Positions 36,993-46,538 of a DNA stretch of 64,000 bases are shown one piece after another. Source of the stretch: Gluconobacter kanchanaburiensis NBRC 103587 (GTDB lineage Bacteria; Pseudomonadota; Alphaproteobacteria; Acetobacterales; Acetobacteraceae); NCBI RefSeq assembly GCF_007988905.1, contig NZ_BJVA01000011.1:1-64000 (forward strand), given 5' to 3'. The position numbers were made by a program, and so were the translations under genes. How positions within the stretch are numbered: position 1 is the stretch's first letter; each line of letters starts with the position of its first letter. The notes beneath the pieces are model-generated. The model was not told where the DNA came from. It worked only from the letters and a program-made list of their open reading frames with translations, and searched no databases.

Positions 36993-37829
36993 TCATTCGT
37001 CTGAGGCAAGTTTATCCATCAAAACAAGCAGATCCTGCCATGCATTTCGCCGCGCAGCTGCGCTGGCCCGGAGCTGAAGCGGATGCCGCATCGGCAGTAG
37101 CGGCACTGGAGTCGCAAGCCCAGGCACAGAGACTTTTGTCCATTTTCCTCTCAGACGCCCCACAACCGCATCCGGTCCCAGAAGCATTCTCAAAGGCGTT
37201 CCCCCCATCGTGACCAGATAACGCGGACGTCCCAGTGCAATGGTGCGCAGCAGGAGCGGATGGCAGGCCTGCATTTCGGCCTCGCTGGGCGTGCGGCCGC
37301 CGGGGGGCCTCCAGGGAAGAGCAGGCGCCATGGAAATCTTTTCCCGCTCCAGCCCGACCGAGCGGAGCATTCTGTCCAGCAGCGCTCCTGCTTCACCCGC
37401 GAAAAGCGTTCCGGACCGGTCTTCGTCCGCGTCCGGCGCCTCCCCCACCAGCATAAAGGGCGCATCCGCAACGAGGAGCGGTTCCAGACGATGGGTTGCG
37501 GTGCGCGCAAGGAAAAGATCATCCGGCGCAGCCGTCAGCTTCATCAGCGTCGGCAGGTCGGGCGCGTCCGCGATCACGCGCAGGGACGCATTCCTGTCGG
37601 CCGTACCAACGGGCCCGGAGCGCTCACTCTCCGATTTCAGGACACGTCGCAGGTCCTCGTACGGCGATTTCGGCTCCGTCTCCGCAGACAGACGCGGCGG
37701 TAAACGCGGGGGAGCCTCTGAAAGGCGGTCCACCGGCATTTCACACAGAGCCTCGTCCGCCCCCCATTCGTACTGAAGCTGGAGCGCGGCCAGCAGTTCG
37801 GCCCGGCTCACGACTGGCTGGGGCGTCAT
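36993..37829 (-). CDS. UDG-superfamily (family 4-like) uracil-DNA glycosylase without the Fe-S cysteines
   Basis: 278 residues. An N-terminal part of about 90 residues is specific to this type (GADEALCEMPVDRL). The UDG fold has motif A VGEAPDADEDRSGTLFAGEAG, LLDRMLRSVGL, the PWRPPGGRTPSEAEMQACHP stretch, YLVTMGGTPLRMLLG and the C-terminal PMRHPLQL (His motif). Family 4 enzymes hold a [4Fe-4S] cluster with four Cys. Here the N-terminal CxxC is missing and the third Cys is Trp (PWRPP); only Cys in MQACHP remains. It may still excise uracil, or may be a non-catalytic relative. Confidence 0.82.
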   Translation of the reverse strand: MTPQPVVSRAELLAALQLQYEWGADEALCEMPVDRLSEAPPRLPPRLSAETEPKSPYEDLRRVLKSESERSGPVGTADRNASLRVIADAPDLPTLMKLTAAPDDLFLARTATHRLEPLLVADAPFMLVGEAPDADEDRSGTLFAGEAGALLDRMLRSVGLEREKISMAPALPWRPPGGRTPSEAEMQACHPLLLRTIALGRPRYLVTMGGTPLRMLLGPDAVVGRLRGKWTKVSVPGLATPVPLLPMRHPLQLRASAAARRNAWQDLLVLMDKLASDE

Positions 37830-37927
37830 GATCTATCCGTTCGCGTTACCTCATGGTCTCATGCCGCCAAGCGCCCGTTACAGGCCGGTTGGCGTGAGAC
37901 CCCAAGAGGGGTAGTGTTTCATCCATT

Positions 37928-39703
37928 ATGCAGATCATACGCGGCTGGCCCAGATCCCTCGACGATTTTTCCCGTCCGCTCCGTCTGGCGCTCCCCGTTC
38001 TCATGCTTGGAAGCAGCCTCACAGGAGTCTTCGCGGCCAGCATTCCTCCGGCACTCAAACCGGCCGTCAGCCCGCAAAACTCGCTGACAGGCTGGCTCAT
38101 GGCCGCGACGGTCATGATGCAACGCGGAGATGTACCCGCAGCGAATGTAGCCCTGTCCCATGCCCTGCAGCTGTCACCTCATGATCTTCGTCTGCAACAT
38201 GACGCCCTGCGCTATGCTGCGATGGGTGGACATCAGGCCCAGGCCGTCAGACTCGCCAATGCTCTGCCGAACCATGGCACTGGAAGCGATATCGGAACCC
38301 TGATCCTCGCTCAGGATGCCTTCTCCCGGCAAGACTGGACGGAAATGCGTCGCCTGCTGACGCGTACACCTCATCACGGCCCGCTCGTTACAGTCGCTGC
38401 ACCTGTTCTGATGGCCTGGAGTCTCGCTGCGGAAGGACAGACCGAGAAAGCGCTCAATCTGCTCGCGCAGGCCGCCGCCCAGCCCGCGACCCGCAGGCTG
38501 TATATCCTGCACGCCGCCATGATCGCTGAACGCCTCCCCTCCCCCCTGCTCGCAGGGCAGCTTTATCATCGGACAGGCAATGCTCCTGGTGACCCGCTGA
38601 CGCTCCAGATCCTTTATGCACAGCTTTATGGTGGCTGGCTCGAACGTCACGGTCGACACAAGGACGCCAACGATACCATCACGGCGCTCGGCGTCACCTC
38701 ACCTTTAGCCTCTCTCGTCATCGGGCCGCTGCAACAGGCGCTTCCCCGTTTCAAACTACCTACCCCGGCTCTGGGGGGAGGCATCGTCAATCTCCAGATC
38801 GCACTTATGGTCACGGACGTTATCCAGCACGACGGGATTCCGCGCGATCCTGCCATCATCGCCCTGCAACAGTCCCTTTTTCTTGACCCCGCCCTGACCA
38901 TGGCTCGCATTTTTCTTGCCGACACATTTCGCGAAGCCAATCAGATCTCCAGCGGTCTGTCTGAACTGAGCAGCATCTCCGCCGACGATCCGCTGGCTGC
39001 ACTGGCCGCACAGGAGCGTGTCAACCTCGCCATGCGGTCCGGCGTCCCCGAGCAGGAGGCGGACGCCCTTCATCGTGCTCTGGCACTCCGGCCCGACAAT
39101 CCCGAATTCCTGATCCAGCTTGCCGAAGTCGAGGACCAGCGCGGAAACCATACAACCGCCATTGATCTTTTTACGCGCGCGCTCAGTGCGTCCTCACCAC
39201 GCCGCGAGACCCTCTGGCCCATCCTGCTGGGACGCGCGATGGCTGCGGAGGAAAGTGGTAACTGGGCTATGGTGCAGGATGACATGAGGCGCGCGCTCGA
39301 ACTTGCTCCCGAACAGCCCGAGGTGCTCAATTTCGTCGGTTACGCCAATATCGAACATGATGTCGATCAGACACAGGCGTTGGCCATGCTGAAAAAGGCC
39401 GTCGACCTTCAGCCCACGGATGCCTCGATTCAGGACAGCTATGCCTGGGCCCTCCTCAAATCTCGTGCGGATCTCAAAACCGCCCTCCCCCTTCTTATTC
39501 AGGCAGCCGAACACTCTCCCAGTGACCCTGAAATCGGCTATCATCTTGGCGTTGCATACTGGTATCTGGGACGGCATACCGAAGCTCAGGACCAGTGGAA
39601 CCAGTCCCTGGACGATAGCCCGCAACCTCAGGATCGCACCCTTCTGATGCAGGCGCTCCAGAACGGCGGCCCCCATCTCGCAGCTTTTGAACAGAAACCA
39701 TGA
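37928..39703 (+). CDS. Exported TPR-repeat protein
   Basis: 591 residues with a hydrophobic signal ([19 protein letters not shown]). The body is tetratricopeptide repeats, clearest at residues about 40-110 ([20 protein letters not shown]), 375-420 and 430-560 ([61 protein letters not shown]). TPRs mediate protein contacts in envelope assembly or secretion; no partner can be named. Its stop overlaps ispE (ATGA), an arrangement seen in several alphaproteobacteria. Confidence 0.87.
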   Translation: MQIIRGWPRSLDDFSRPLRLALPVLMLGSSLTGVFAASIPPALKPAVSPQNSLTGWLMAATVMMQRGDVPAANVALSHALQLSPHDLRLQHDALRYAAMGGHQAQAVRLANALPNHGTGSDIGTLILAQDAFSRQDWTEMRRLLTRTPHHGPLVTVAAPVLMAWSLAAEGQTEKALNLLAQAAAQPATRRLYILHAAMIAERLPSPLLAGQLYHRTGNAPGDPLTLQILYAQLYGGWLERHGRHKDANDTITALGVTSPLASLVIGPLQQALPRFKLPTPALGGGIVNLQIALMVTDVIQHDGIPRDPAIIALQQSLFLDPALTMARIFLADTFREANQISSGLSELSSISADDPLAALAAQERVNLAMRSGVPEQEADALHRALALRPDNPEFLIQLAEVEDQRGNHTTAIDLFTRALSASSPRRETLWPILLGRAMAAEESGNWAMVQDDMRRALELAPEQPEVLNFVGYANIEHDVDQTQALAMLKKAVDLQPTDASIQDSYAWALLKSRADLKTALPLLIQAAEHSPSDPEIGYHLGVAYWYLGRHTEAQDQWNQSLDDSPQPQDRTLLMQALQNGGPHLAAFEQKP

Positions 39704-40653
39704 CTTTTTCAGACATGATATATCCAGAAACAGCGGCCGCTCTCCATCCCGCAGTCATCACGCAGGATTTTGCCCACGCCAAAATCAATCTGTTTCTTCA
39801 CATCACGGGTCGACGTCCTGACGGCTACCATCTGCTCGACAGTCTGGCCGTTTTTGCCGGCGCTGCTGATCGCGTCACGTTAACCGGCCCCACTGAATCG
39901 ATGTCTCTCACAATCCAGGGACATTTCGGGCAGGGTCTTGAGGCGGACAGCCAGAACCTCGTGCTCCGTGCTGCCCGCGCGCTTCAGGAAAAGGCAGGCA
40001 CAGCCTTCAATGGCGCAACTGAAAATTTCCGGCTTGAGCTGGAAAAAAATCTCCCGGTCTCTTCCGGCATCGGAGGGGGTTCGGCTGATGCGGCTGCGAC
40101 CCTTCGTCTGTTGGCACAGGAATGGGATGTCGATCAGGCCGAACTCTTTCCGATAGCCGCAAAGCTGGGAGCGGACGTCCCTGTCTGCATAGCCCAGCGC
40201 CCTGCGCGGATGCTGGGCATCGGGGAAATTCTTGCTCCTGCGCCGATCCTGCCCGATGCCGGTCTTCTACTTGTCAATCCGGGGGTTGGTGTCTCAACAC
40301 CAGACGTCTTCCGCGCTTTTGCTTCAGGTGGTGGCATTGTCGAGCGGCCGGAAGCCTGTCTTCCATCCCGATGGGACGACGCTCGGGACATGGTGTCGGA
40401 TCTCAAGGCCACAACAAACGATCTCCAGGCTCCAGCCATGTCGCAATGTCCTGTTATCGGGACAGTTCTGGCATCAATCGACAGCCTCCCCGATTGCCTC
40501 CTCAGCAGGATGAGCGGTTCGGGAGCAACATGTTTTGGAATTTTCCCCGACCCGGAAAGCGCATGTCAGGCAGCGATGCTGCTGAACACTCAGGCCGCAC
40601 GTCTAGGTTGGTGGACATGGGCAGGAGGTTTCCATCACACTACTGCATCCTGA
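39700..40653 (+). CDS. ispE: 4-diphosphocytidyl-2-C-methyl-D-erythritol kinase
   Basis: 317 residues of the GHMP kinase family: [20 protein letters not shown] at the start, the ATP loop [18 protein letters not shown] (about 128), and the C-terminal [13 protein letters not shown]. It phosphorylates CDP-ME in the MEP isoprenoid pathway, which supplies hopanoids and ubiquinone. The start may be ATG 39700 or ATG 39715 (MIYPE). It overlaps the TPR gene, so translation is likely coupled. Confidence 0.96.
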   Translation: MTFSDMIYPETAAALHPAVITQDFAHAKINLFLHITGRRPDGYHLLDSLAVFAGAADRVTLTGPTESMSLTIQGHFGQGLEADSQNLVLRAARALQEKAGTAFNGATENFRLELEKNLPVSSGIGGGSADAAATLRLLAQEWDVDQAELFPIAAKLGADVPVCIAQRPARMLGIGEILAPAPILPDAGLLLVNPGVGVSTPDVFRAFASGGGIVERPEACLPSRWDDARDMVSDLKATTNDLQAPAMSQCPVIGTVLASIDSLPDCLLSRMSGSGATCFGIFPDPESACQAAMLLNTQAARLGWWTWAGGFHHTTAS

Positions 40654-40685
40654 TTACAACGAATTACGGCAGGGGGTCCCATATC

Positions 40686-41081
40686 ATGACAGCTCCACGC
40701 ATGCAGGTAGCGCGCGAGGAAGACAGCGAAACCGTTACACTGTCTTTCCTTGAAGGCAGCGGTGTCACGGGCAGCATCTCCCTTGACGAAGCCCAACTCT
40801 CACAACTGATAACAAGCCTTGGCCTCGCCCATGCCAATCTGATCGAAAAGCGACCTCCTCCTCCGATTGCAGGAGCGCGCTTTACACCAGTCTATACGAC
40901 AAACTGGGCACTCCAGATCGATGCCCTGACCGAAGGATCGATGCTGGCTTTTCAGCATCCCGCCTACGGTCCGGTAGGTGTCGTCTTTGGCCCGCATGAT
41001 GTTGAAAAAATCATTGGCGGTCTTCAGAAACAGCGCACCATGATCCGTTCAACACCGCAGGACGCCAGTCAGCCCAGCTGA
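40686..41081 (+). CDS. Conserved-looking small protein of unknown function
   Basis: 131 residues from ATG 40686, with a GCAGGGGG block upstream; the open frame goes back to 40122 but that is inside ispE in another frame. The protein has DSETVTLSFLEGSGVTGSIS, LSQLITSLGLAHANLIEKR and LQIDALTEGSMLAFQHPAYG, with two candidate beta-rich modules. No signal peptide or membrane helix. I recognise no family. It converges with the che operon, 14 bp apart. Confidence 0.68.
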   Translation: MTAPRMQVAREEDSETVTLSFLEGSGVTGSISLDEAQLSQLITSLGLAHANLIEKRPPPPIAGARFTPVYTTNWALQIDALTEGSMLAFQHPAYGPVGVVFGPHDVEKIIGGLQKQRTMIRSTPQDASQPS

Positions 41082-41095
41082 GCGGGGGCATCTCT

Positions 41096-41434
41096 TCAGA
41101 ACAGCTCCATGTTTCCAGCTATGCTGCTGGCACTGGAGGGTTGTGACAGCAGCCATTCGCGCAGTTCTCCCAGGGTAATGCGGTTCACGATCTCAGGTCC
41201 AACCATGACATTTTTCAGACCGGGCTCAGCGCAAAGTTGTCCACAACATATCGCCAGTTGCTCAATGATCTGCTCAAGTCTGTCGAAACCCTGCAACGCA
41301 GGTGCCACCTCGTGTGGCACCGCATCAAAACACACCTGTTCCAGGCCGCGTAGATCTTGAAGCACCCCACCCAACTGCCCCGCCAAACCTTCAATGAGCT
41401 GGCTGGCTGGCAGGACTTTCGCTTCCTCATGCAC
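41096..41434 (-). CDS. Last gene of the che operon, unknown protein
   Basis: 112 residues from GTG 41434, which overlaps the cheY stop by 8 nt; a TTG at 41461 is possible. It is mostly helical: SQLIEGLAGQLGGVLQDLRG, then GFDRLEQIIEQLAICCGQL, then a polar Ser-rich stretch before the end GNMELF. It lies where other alphaproteobacterial che operons keep accessory genes such as cheD, cheU or cheE, but I see no CheD or CheZ signature motif. A short hydrophobic C terminus after a flexible stretch recalls the CheY-binding tail of CheZ; this is a guess from shape only. Confidence 0.62.
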   Translation of the reverse strand: MHEEAKVLPASQLIEGLAGQLGGVLQDLRGLEQVCFDAVPHEVAPALQGFDRLEQIIEQLAICCGQLCAEPGLKNVMVGPEIVNRITLGELREWLLSQPSSASSIAGNMELF

Positions 41435-41822
41435 TGCAAATTGGCCCAAATACAGCTTCAATGCGGGACTTCAATGAACTGGCCGTAAAAGGCTTTGCCA
41501 GAAAATTATTAACACCCTCCGCTACTGCCTGCTGCACGAGATCTTTGTTGGCCTGGCCGGTCAACATGATGAAACCGGTTTTGGCCGTGCGCGGGTTGCT
41601 TCTGATTGCCTTGAGCAATTCAAGCCCGTCCATATCCGGCATATTAAAGTCAGAAATGATCAGATGAGCTGAATTATTCTTAAGATGCTCAAGCGCTTCG
41701 ACCCCATTCCGGACCCCGGCAATCTGAACGAACCCGATCTGCGCAAGCGTGTTACGCAAGATGGAACGAATGGAGGTCTGGTCATCGACGAGAAGAACAG
41801 ACATGGAAGATGCAGAAATCAT
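41427..41822 (-). CDS. cheY: Chemotaxis response regulator CheY (second copy)
   Basis: A 131-residue single-domain receiver: acidic pair in LLVDDQTSI, phospho-Asp in LIISDFNMPDMDG, Thr in FIMLTGQA and Lys in NNFLAKPF. ATG 41822 overlaps the cheB stop (ATGA); ATG 41804 (MSVLLVDD) would give a tighter receiver. With two CheY proteins in the operon, one may drive the motor while the other acts as a phosphate sink, as in other alphaproteobacteria. Which is which cannot be told here. Confidence 0.93.
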   Translation of the reverse strand: MISASSMSVLLVDDQTSIRSILRNTLAQIGFVQIAGVRNGVEALEHLKNNSAHLIISDFNMPDMDGLELLKAIRSNPRTAKTGFIMLTGQANKDLVQQAVAEGVNNFLAKPFTASSLKSRIEAVFGPICSA

Positions 41823-42868
41823 GGGTACGTCTCCAGAGAGCGGCGCTCACAACGATTGAGAATGGCTTGACCAATCTCGGTAAGGGGAAGCTGCTGTTCG
41901 ACCGCACCCAGTTCAAAAGCAGCTCGCGGCATTCCATAAATAACCGAGCTTGCCCGGTCTTGCCCGATCGTGAGGGCCCCAGCGTGCCGCATTGCGAGCA
42001 AACCCTGTGCTCCGTCACATTCCATTCCGGTCAGAATTACGCCAACGGCATGTTTCCCGACGGTTTTGGCAAGAGAATAAAAAAGTTCGTCCACAGAGGG
42101 ACGGTGTCCATTAACTGGCGGCCCGGCAACCAGTTGGCAGACATATTCTCCCTGCCGTGCTCCAGCTCGGACACGCAGATGGCGTTCTCCACCAGAAGCA
42201 ACATATACTGTACCTGGCCTGAGAATATCCCCTTCCTCCGCCAACCGGACCTCAGGCCTGACAATTCGGTTCAAACGGCGAGCAAAACTTTCCGAAAACT
42301 GCTTGGGCATATGCTGGACAATAACAGTCGCGGGACAACTCTCAGAAAAATGCTCAAGCACATCCGTAAGAGCTTCCACTCCTCCAGTTGACGCTCCAAT
42401 CCCGATCACTACCCCTTCCTTCGAACCTGGGATATCGATGTTGTGAGAAGTGGCAACAACAGACAACGGCGTTTCTGCAGCCCGGACAATTGCGTCTCCC
42501 AACCCGGAAAACGGCTCTACTCCTCCTTCTGGCGTAATTTTAGAATACCAATCCGCCGCTCCCATTCTAAGGGCCTGTTCAACGAGACCTTTGTGACTGG
42601 CAAGATGACCTGAAACCATTACGACAGGCATCGGTCGCAAGCGCATGATTTTTTCGAGAAATTGTAAGCCATTCATAGACGGCATTTCGAAATCAAGCGT
42701 CAGAACATCAGGATTTAATTGTACGATCAGATCCCGCGCTTCAAGAGGTGTTGCAGCCGTTCCAATGACACGCACTCTGGCATCTCGCTTTAGCGAAGCC
42801 GCAATCAAGGCGCGCGTCGTAAGCGAATCATCAACGACAAGCACATTCAACGGTTTCAGAACAGTCAA
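41819..42868 (-). CDS. cheB: Chemotaxis protein-glutamate methylesterase CheB
   Basis: 349 residues from TTG 42868, which lies on the cheR stop (TTGA). The receiver has VVDDSLTTRAL and the phospho-Asp in LTLDFEMPSMNG. The CheB domain has Ser in IGIGASTGGVEAL, His in VQHMPKQFSESFARRLN and Asp in LTGMECDGAQGL, the catalytic triad. It removes methyl groups from (and deamidates) the MCP. A longer frame back to 42898 lies inside cheR. The receiver domain lets CheA control it by phosphorylation. Confidence 0.95.
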   Translation of the reverse strand: MTVLKPLNVLVVDDSLTTRALIAASLKRDARVRVIGTAATPLEARDLIVQLNPDVLTLDFEMPSMNGLQFLEKIMRLRPMPVVMVSGHLASHKGLVEQALRMGAADWYSKITPEGGVEPFSGLGDAIVRAAETPLSVVATSHNIDIPGSKEGVVIGIGASTGGVEALTDVLEHFSESCPATVIVQHMPKQFSESFARRLNRIVRPEVRLAEEGDILRPGTVYVASGGERHLRVRAGARQGEYVCQLVAGPPVNGHRPSVDELFYSLAKTVGKHAVGVILTGMECDGAQGLLAMRHAGALTIGQDRASSVIYGMPRAAFELGAVEQQLPLTEIGQAILNRCERRSLETYP

Positions 42869-43722
42869 GAGCGCGACTCCGTGAGCGCAACCTTGCAATA
42901 GGCATTAGGGCCAATTCCCTCCAGTCCATACCTTTCGGGATGCGCGATACGTTCAGAGTGCCCCAAATAAAGTTCTCCTCCCGGAAAAATTCTTTTGGAG
43001 AGATTTTTCCAAAGAAGATCTTGCGTTTCTCTATCGAAATAAATAGCAACATTTCGGCAAAAAACCGCATGGAATCGAGATGAAAACGGCCACGGTTCAA
43101 CCAGATTCAGGCGACGAAAACGAATTATGTCGCGTAATGTCTGGGACATAGAAATTCTGTCGCCATCTTGATGGAAAAACCTTTGTCCCCCGTCTTCCAA
43201 TACGTTTCCAGCCTCCGAAGCATCGTAATATCCAGCTTTTGCACGAAGCAGGATATCCGCATCGATATCAGTCGCCAAAATTTTGACTTTCAATTCCGTA
43301 ATCGCTGAAAGACACTTCATAACTGTCATTGCGATTGAATAGGCTTCTTCACCACTGGAGCAAGCCGCTGACCAGATCCTGAGCTCTTCTCCACGTGCAA
43401 GGCGATTATAAAGTCTCTGACGCAGCAAATGTTCCAAATAGACGAAATGATGTCTTTCACGAAAAAAGCTGGTAACATTGGTTGTTAAGGCTGAAACCAG
43501 ATACTGGCGCTCGATTACTCCATCAATTCCAGAAATGAAGTCACAATAATCATCAATAGACCCAAACCCTTCCCGACGGACCCTGCGCGATATTCTTGAA
43601 TAGACAAGATTTTTCTTCGTTAAAGATAGGGAAATTCCTGAACAATCTTTAGCAATCCTAGAGATAATTTCAAAATTTCGATCTGAAATATTATTTTCAT
43701 AATCAAAATCATTTTCAGTCAT
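42865..43722 (-). CDS. cheR: Chemotaxis protein methyltransferase CheR
   Basis: 285 residues: N-terminal helical domain (about 15-85, DRNFEIISRIAKDCSGISLS), then the SAM-binding domain with FFRERHHF, RIWSAACSSGEEAYSIAMTV, LATDIDADIL, FRRLNL and IAIYFDRE-like VAIYFDRETQDLLWK, and FPGGELYLGHSE. It methylates receptor glutamates. ATG 43722 overlaps the cheW stop (ATGA). The gene, like cheW and cheA, is noticeably more AT-rich than the flanking chromosome. Confidence 0.95.
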   Translation of the reverse strand: MTENDFDYENNISDRNFEIISRIAKDCSGISLSLTKKNLVYSRISRRVRREGFGSIDDYCDFISGIDGVIERQYLVSALTTNVTSFFRERHHFVYLEHLLRQRLYNRLARGEELRIWSAACSSGEEAYSIAMTVMKCLSAITELKVKILATDIDADILLRAKAGYYDASEAGNVLEDGGQRFFHQDGDRISMSQTLRDIIRFRRLNLVEPWPFSSRFHAVFCRNVAIYFDRETQDLLWKNLSKRIFPGGELYLGHSERIAHPERYGLEGIGPNAYCKVALTESRS

Positions 43723-44141
43723 TGAAGACTGCCCTCGAACAGTGATGAAACATTCACCGAAAAGATCATTCTTTCTCCGAGAGACTGAATACCATTCGAA
43801 AAATATTTGAGATTTTCACTTGATAACTCTGGAAGATCTCTGAAATGGGTATCGTCCATATCAGAGATATCAGTAACATTCGTTACAGAAAATCCAATAA
43901 CCTTTGTTTCGTTTCTAAGGAAAATAATCGCTTTCTTCTCGTTATTATCTGACGAAACCCCTATCATCTGGCCCATGTCGACCAGCGGAATCACCGCTCC
44001 ACGGACATTCACTACACCTTCGACAAATGATGGTGCAGCAGGAAAGGCAGTCGCTTTAGACCATTCTTTTATCTCTTTAACCGCGGAAATCTGAACAGAA
44101 AATTCCTGCAGACCCAGAGAAAAAACGAGAGATTTACCCAT
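43719..44141 (-). CDS. cheW: Chemotaxis coupling protein CheW
   Basis: A 140-residue single CheW domain: LVFSLGLQEFSVQISAVKEI, then VEGVVNVRGAVIPLVDM (the signature), and VTDISDMD. It joins CheA to receptors at the inner membrane. It begins 16 bp after the cheA stop and overlaps cheR (ATGA). The DNA is AT-rich. Confidence 0.95.
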   Translation of the reverse strand: MGKSLVFSLGLQEFSVQISAVKEIKEWSKATAFPAAPSFVEGVVNVRGAVIPLVDMGQMIGVSSDNNEKKAIIFLRNETKVIGFSVTNVTDISDMDDTHFRDLPELSSENLKYFSNGIQSLGERMIFSVNVSSLFEGSLQ

Positions 44142-44157
44142 GATTATACTTCCTCCT

Positions 44158-46182
44158 CTAGCAAGGACTCTCTTTTTTCAAAATTTCACCAAAAAGGAAT
44201 TCCACGTCTAAAATGAATGCAACATTTCCATCCCCAAGTATTGTCGCCGTAGAAAAGCATTTTATCTTTCGATAATTATCTTCAAGGTTTTTCACAACAA
44301 ATCTTGAGTGATCTATAATCTTATCAACAACAAAAGCAATTTTGTCTTCGTTTTCATTTTCTATCACGAAGCATATTTTCTGATTTTTACCATCTGGCCG
44401 ATATCCAAGAATTTCAGCCGCGTATATGACGGAAAGATAACCATCTCTATACGGATAACCGTATTTCCCATCACCAATATGGAATGCTTTAGCTGGATCA
44501 AAAATAACTGTTTCCGAAACATTATTGACAGGAATCACAAAATCCTGGCGTTCGGCTTTAAAAATAATTCCTTCGATTACGGACAGGGTAAACGGAAGAG
44601 AGATCGAAAAGGTCGTACCTTTTCCTTTGGTCGAATTAATGAAAATACGCCCATTAATCTGCTGGAGGCTCTTTTTAACAACATCCATTCCTACCCCCCT
44701 TCCAGAGACATCGGTGACTTTTGCCACGGTTGAAAATCCTGGCTCGAAAATCAGAGAGAAAATCTCGTCACGATCAAGCTTTTCCCCTTTTTCAATAATT
44801 TTCTTTTCAACCGCTTTGTCATAAATTCTTTCTGGATCAAGGCCTGCCCCATCATCCTGAATCTCGACAATAATCCGGCCGGAACGTTGAAAAGCCCTAA
44901 GCCTAAGAAGACCTTCCGCTTCTTTTCCGACTTTCAGCCTTTCAGCAGAGTCTTCAATACCGTGATCTATGGCGTTACGGACCATATGGGTGAGCGGATC
45001 AGAGATTTTTTCGAGGATAGACCGGTCAACTTCAGTGTCTTCACCTTCAAGAATTAGCTTTACCTGCTTGTCCGTGAACCTTGCTGTCTCCCGCACAACA
45101 CGCCCGAGTTTCTGGAAAACCGTCTTAATGGGATAAGCCCGCATCATGATGACGTTTTCCTGCAACTCATGAATGAGTTGTTCCTGAGCTGCTACGACAT
45201 TCCCCAGAAAAGAATCGCCTGAAATTTTGTTCCGACGCATCTGTGACTGGATGGCACCTTGATTAATCACCAACTCGCCGATCAGGTCGACAAGCTTATC
45301 AATTCTCTGAATATCCACTCTAACAGTCGCAATTCCTTTCCTATCAACTGTTTTTTTTATTTGTAGCTCCTCATGCTTATCATCAAAGATAGGTAAATAC
45401 GTTTCAGTTTTTATAATTTTGTCAGTTAATAAAATAATTTCTGCATGAATATCATCACCAGACCACTCAAAAACCTCCTCGATTTCTTGACGAGCAATGT
45501 CGGTCACAAGAAGGACTTTCCAAATCAGATAGCTCTGATCTGGTTGTATTGTGTTCAGCAACGGGACGTTCGCGACATCAAGATCGACCGTCATCTGGCC
45601 AAGCTCGCTCAATGTCGCCAGAATATTCCGAATGTCATCCCCACGCTTATAGAATTGAGAGGAAACATTTATAATTATTGAATATTTCTGGTCCGTAGGC
45701 GGATCAATTTCAATTTTTACTGGGGCAAATGACAGTCCGAAAACATCTTCCATCTCGATATTTTCAGACCGGGACCCAGCCCCTGAATTAAGATAAACAT
45801 CTAATTCGGCAACATTTTCTGGCGCAACAATGTAGCTCTGGCCTCCATCCTTGAAAGCGCCTACAATATCAAAGAGCGTATCCTTACATTTGAGAAAAGT
45901 CTTAACAGCTTCCATATCTACTGGAATGTAACCGGATCGAAAGCGATCGAGAACGCTCTCAAAGAGATGCGAAAATTTTACCAGATCTTCCATGCCAAAT
46001 GCTGCAGCGCCGCCTTTGATGGAATGAACACAGCGAAAAATCGTGTTGATCTTTTCCGCGTCTCCTGTGTTCTCTGTCAGAGAGGTCAACTGTTCCTCTA
46101 AAAGAGCAAGCTGTTCGTCGCATTCGTCAAAGAAAATCTGCCGGATCTCATCCATATCATCTGTAAAATCGTCAGCACTCAT
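44158..46182 (-). CDS. cheA: Chemotaxis histidine kinase CheA
   Basis: 674 residues from ATG 46182 (MSADDFTDDMDEIRQ), overlapping the cheY stop (ATGA). Hpt domain: phospho-His53 in FRCVHSIKGGAAAFG. The middle region (about 140-280) is the variable P2-like part. The dimerization domain has IDKLVDLIGELVINQGAIQS. The ATPase has PLTHMVRNAIDHGIE (N box), DDGAGLDPERIY (G1) and GRGVGMDVVK (G2). The CheW-like regulatory domain is at about 525-660. The gene is AT-rich for this genome, with many AAA and ATT codons. Confidence 0.96.
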   Translation of the reverse strand: MSADDFTDDMDEIRQIFFDECDEQLALLEEQLTSLTENTGDAEKINTIFRCVHSIKGGAAAFGMEDLVKFSHLFESVLDRFRSGYIPVDMEAVKTFLKCKDTLFDIVGAFKDGGQSYIVAPENVAELDVYLNSGAGSRSENIEMEDVFGLSFAPVKIEIDPPTDQKYSIIINVSSQFYKRGDDIRNILATLSELGQMTVDLDVANVPLLNTIQPDQSYLIWKVLLVTDIARQEIEEVFEWSGDDIHAEIILLTDKIIKTETYLPIFDDKHEELQIKKTVDRKGIATVRVDIQRIDKLVDLIGELVINQGAIQSQMRRNKISGDSFLGNVVAAQEQLIHELQENVIMMRAYPIKTVFQKLGRVVRETARFTDKQVKLILEGEDTEVDRSILEKISDPLTHMVRNAIDHGIEDSAERLKVGKEAEGLLRLRAFQRSGRIIVEIQDDGAGLDPERIYDKAVEKKIIEKGEKLDRDEIFSLIFEPGFSTVAKVTDVSGRGVGMDVVKKSLQQINGRIFINSTKGKGTTFSISLPFTLSVIEGIIFKAERQDFVIPVNNVSETVIFDPAKAFHIGDGKYGYPYRDGYLSVIYAAEILGYRPDGKNQKICFVIENENEDKIAFVVDKIIDHSRFVVKNLEDNYRKIKCFSTATILGDGNVAFILDVEFLFGEILKKESPC

Positions 46183-46538
46183 GAGCTTACCCGCCGCACA
46201 GCGGCACAAAGCTTTGGGCCATCAAATGGTTTGACAATCCATCCGGTAGCCCCAGCTTCGCGAGCAGCTTGACGTAGTTCACCCCCTGATTCTGTCGTCA
46301 GAAAAATGATCGGTATATACCTTGTCTCAGGGCGTGCCCTCAGCGCTTTCGTGAGCTGAAGCCCGTCCATCCGGGGCATATTCAGATCTGTTATGACAAC
46401 TTTCGGCTGGAAACCGCTGACTTTTTTCAGAGCATCAACGCCATCTTCTGCCGTTTCCACGTCGTAGCCTTCTTTGCAGAGCTCCCGGGTTACAAGGTCC
46501 CGCATGGTTCGGGAATCATCAACGACCAGAACATTCAT
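46179..46538 (-). CDS. cheY: Chemotaxis response regulator CheY (first copy)
   Basis: A 119-residue receiver: VLVVDDSRTMRDL, phospho-Asp in VVITDLNMPRMDGLQL, Thr in IIFLTTESG, Lys in GWIVKPFDG. The pattern DLNMPRMDG is close to CheYI of other alphaproteobacterial che operons. It sits between STAS and cheA with ATGA overlaps on both sides. Confidence 0.93.
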   Translation of the reverse strand: MNVLVVDDSRTMRDLVTRELCKEGYDVETAEDGVDALKKVSGFQPKVVITDLNMPRMDGLQLTKALRARPETRYIPIIFLTTESGGELRQAAREAGATGWIVKPFDGPKLCAAVRRVSS

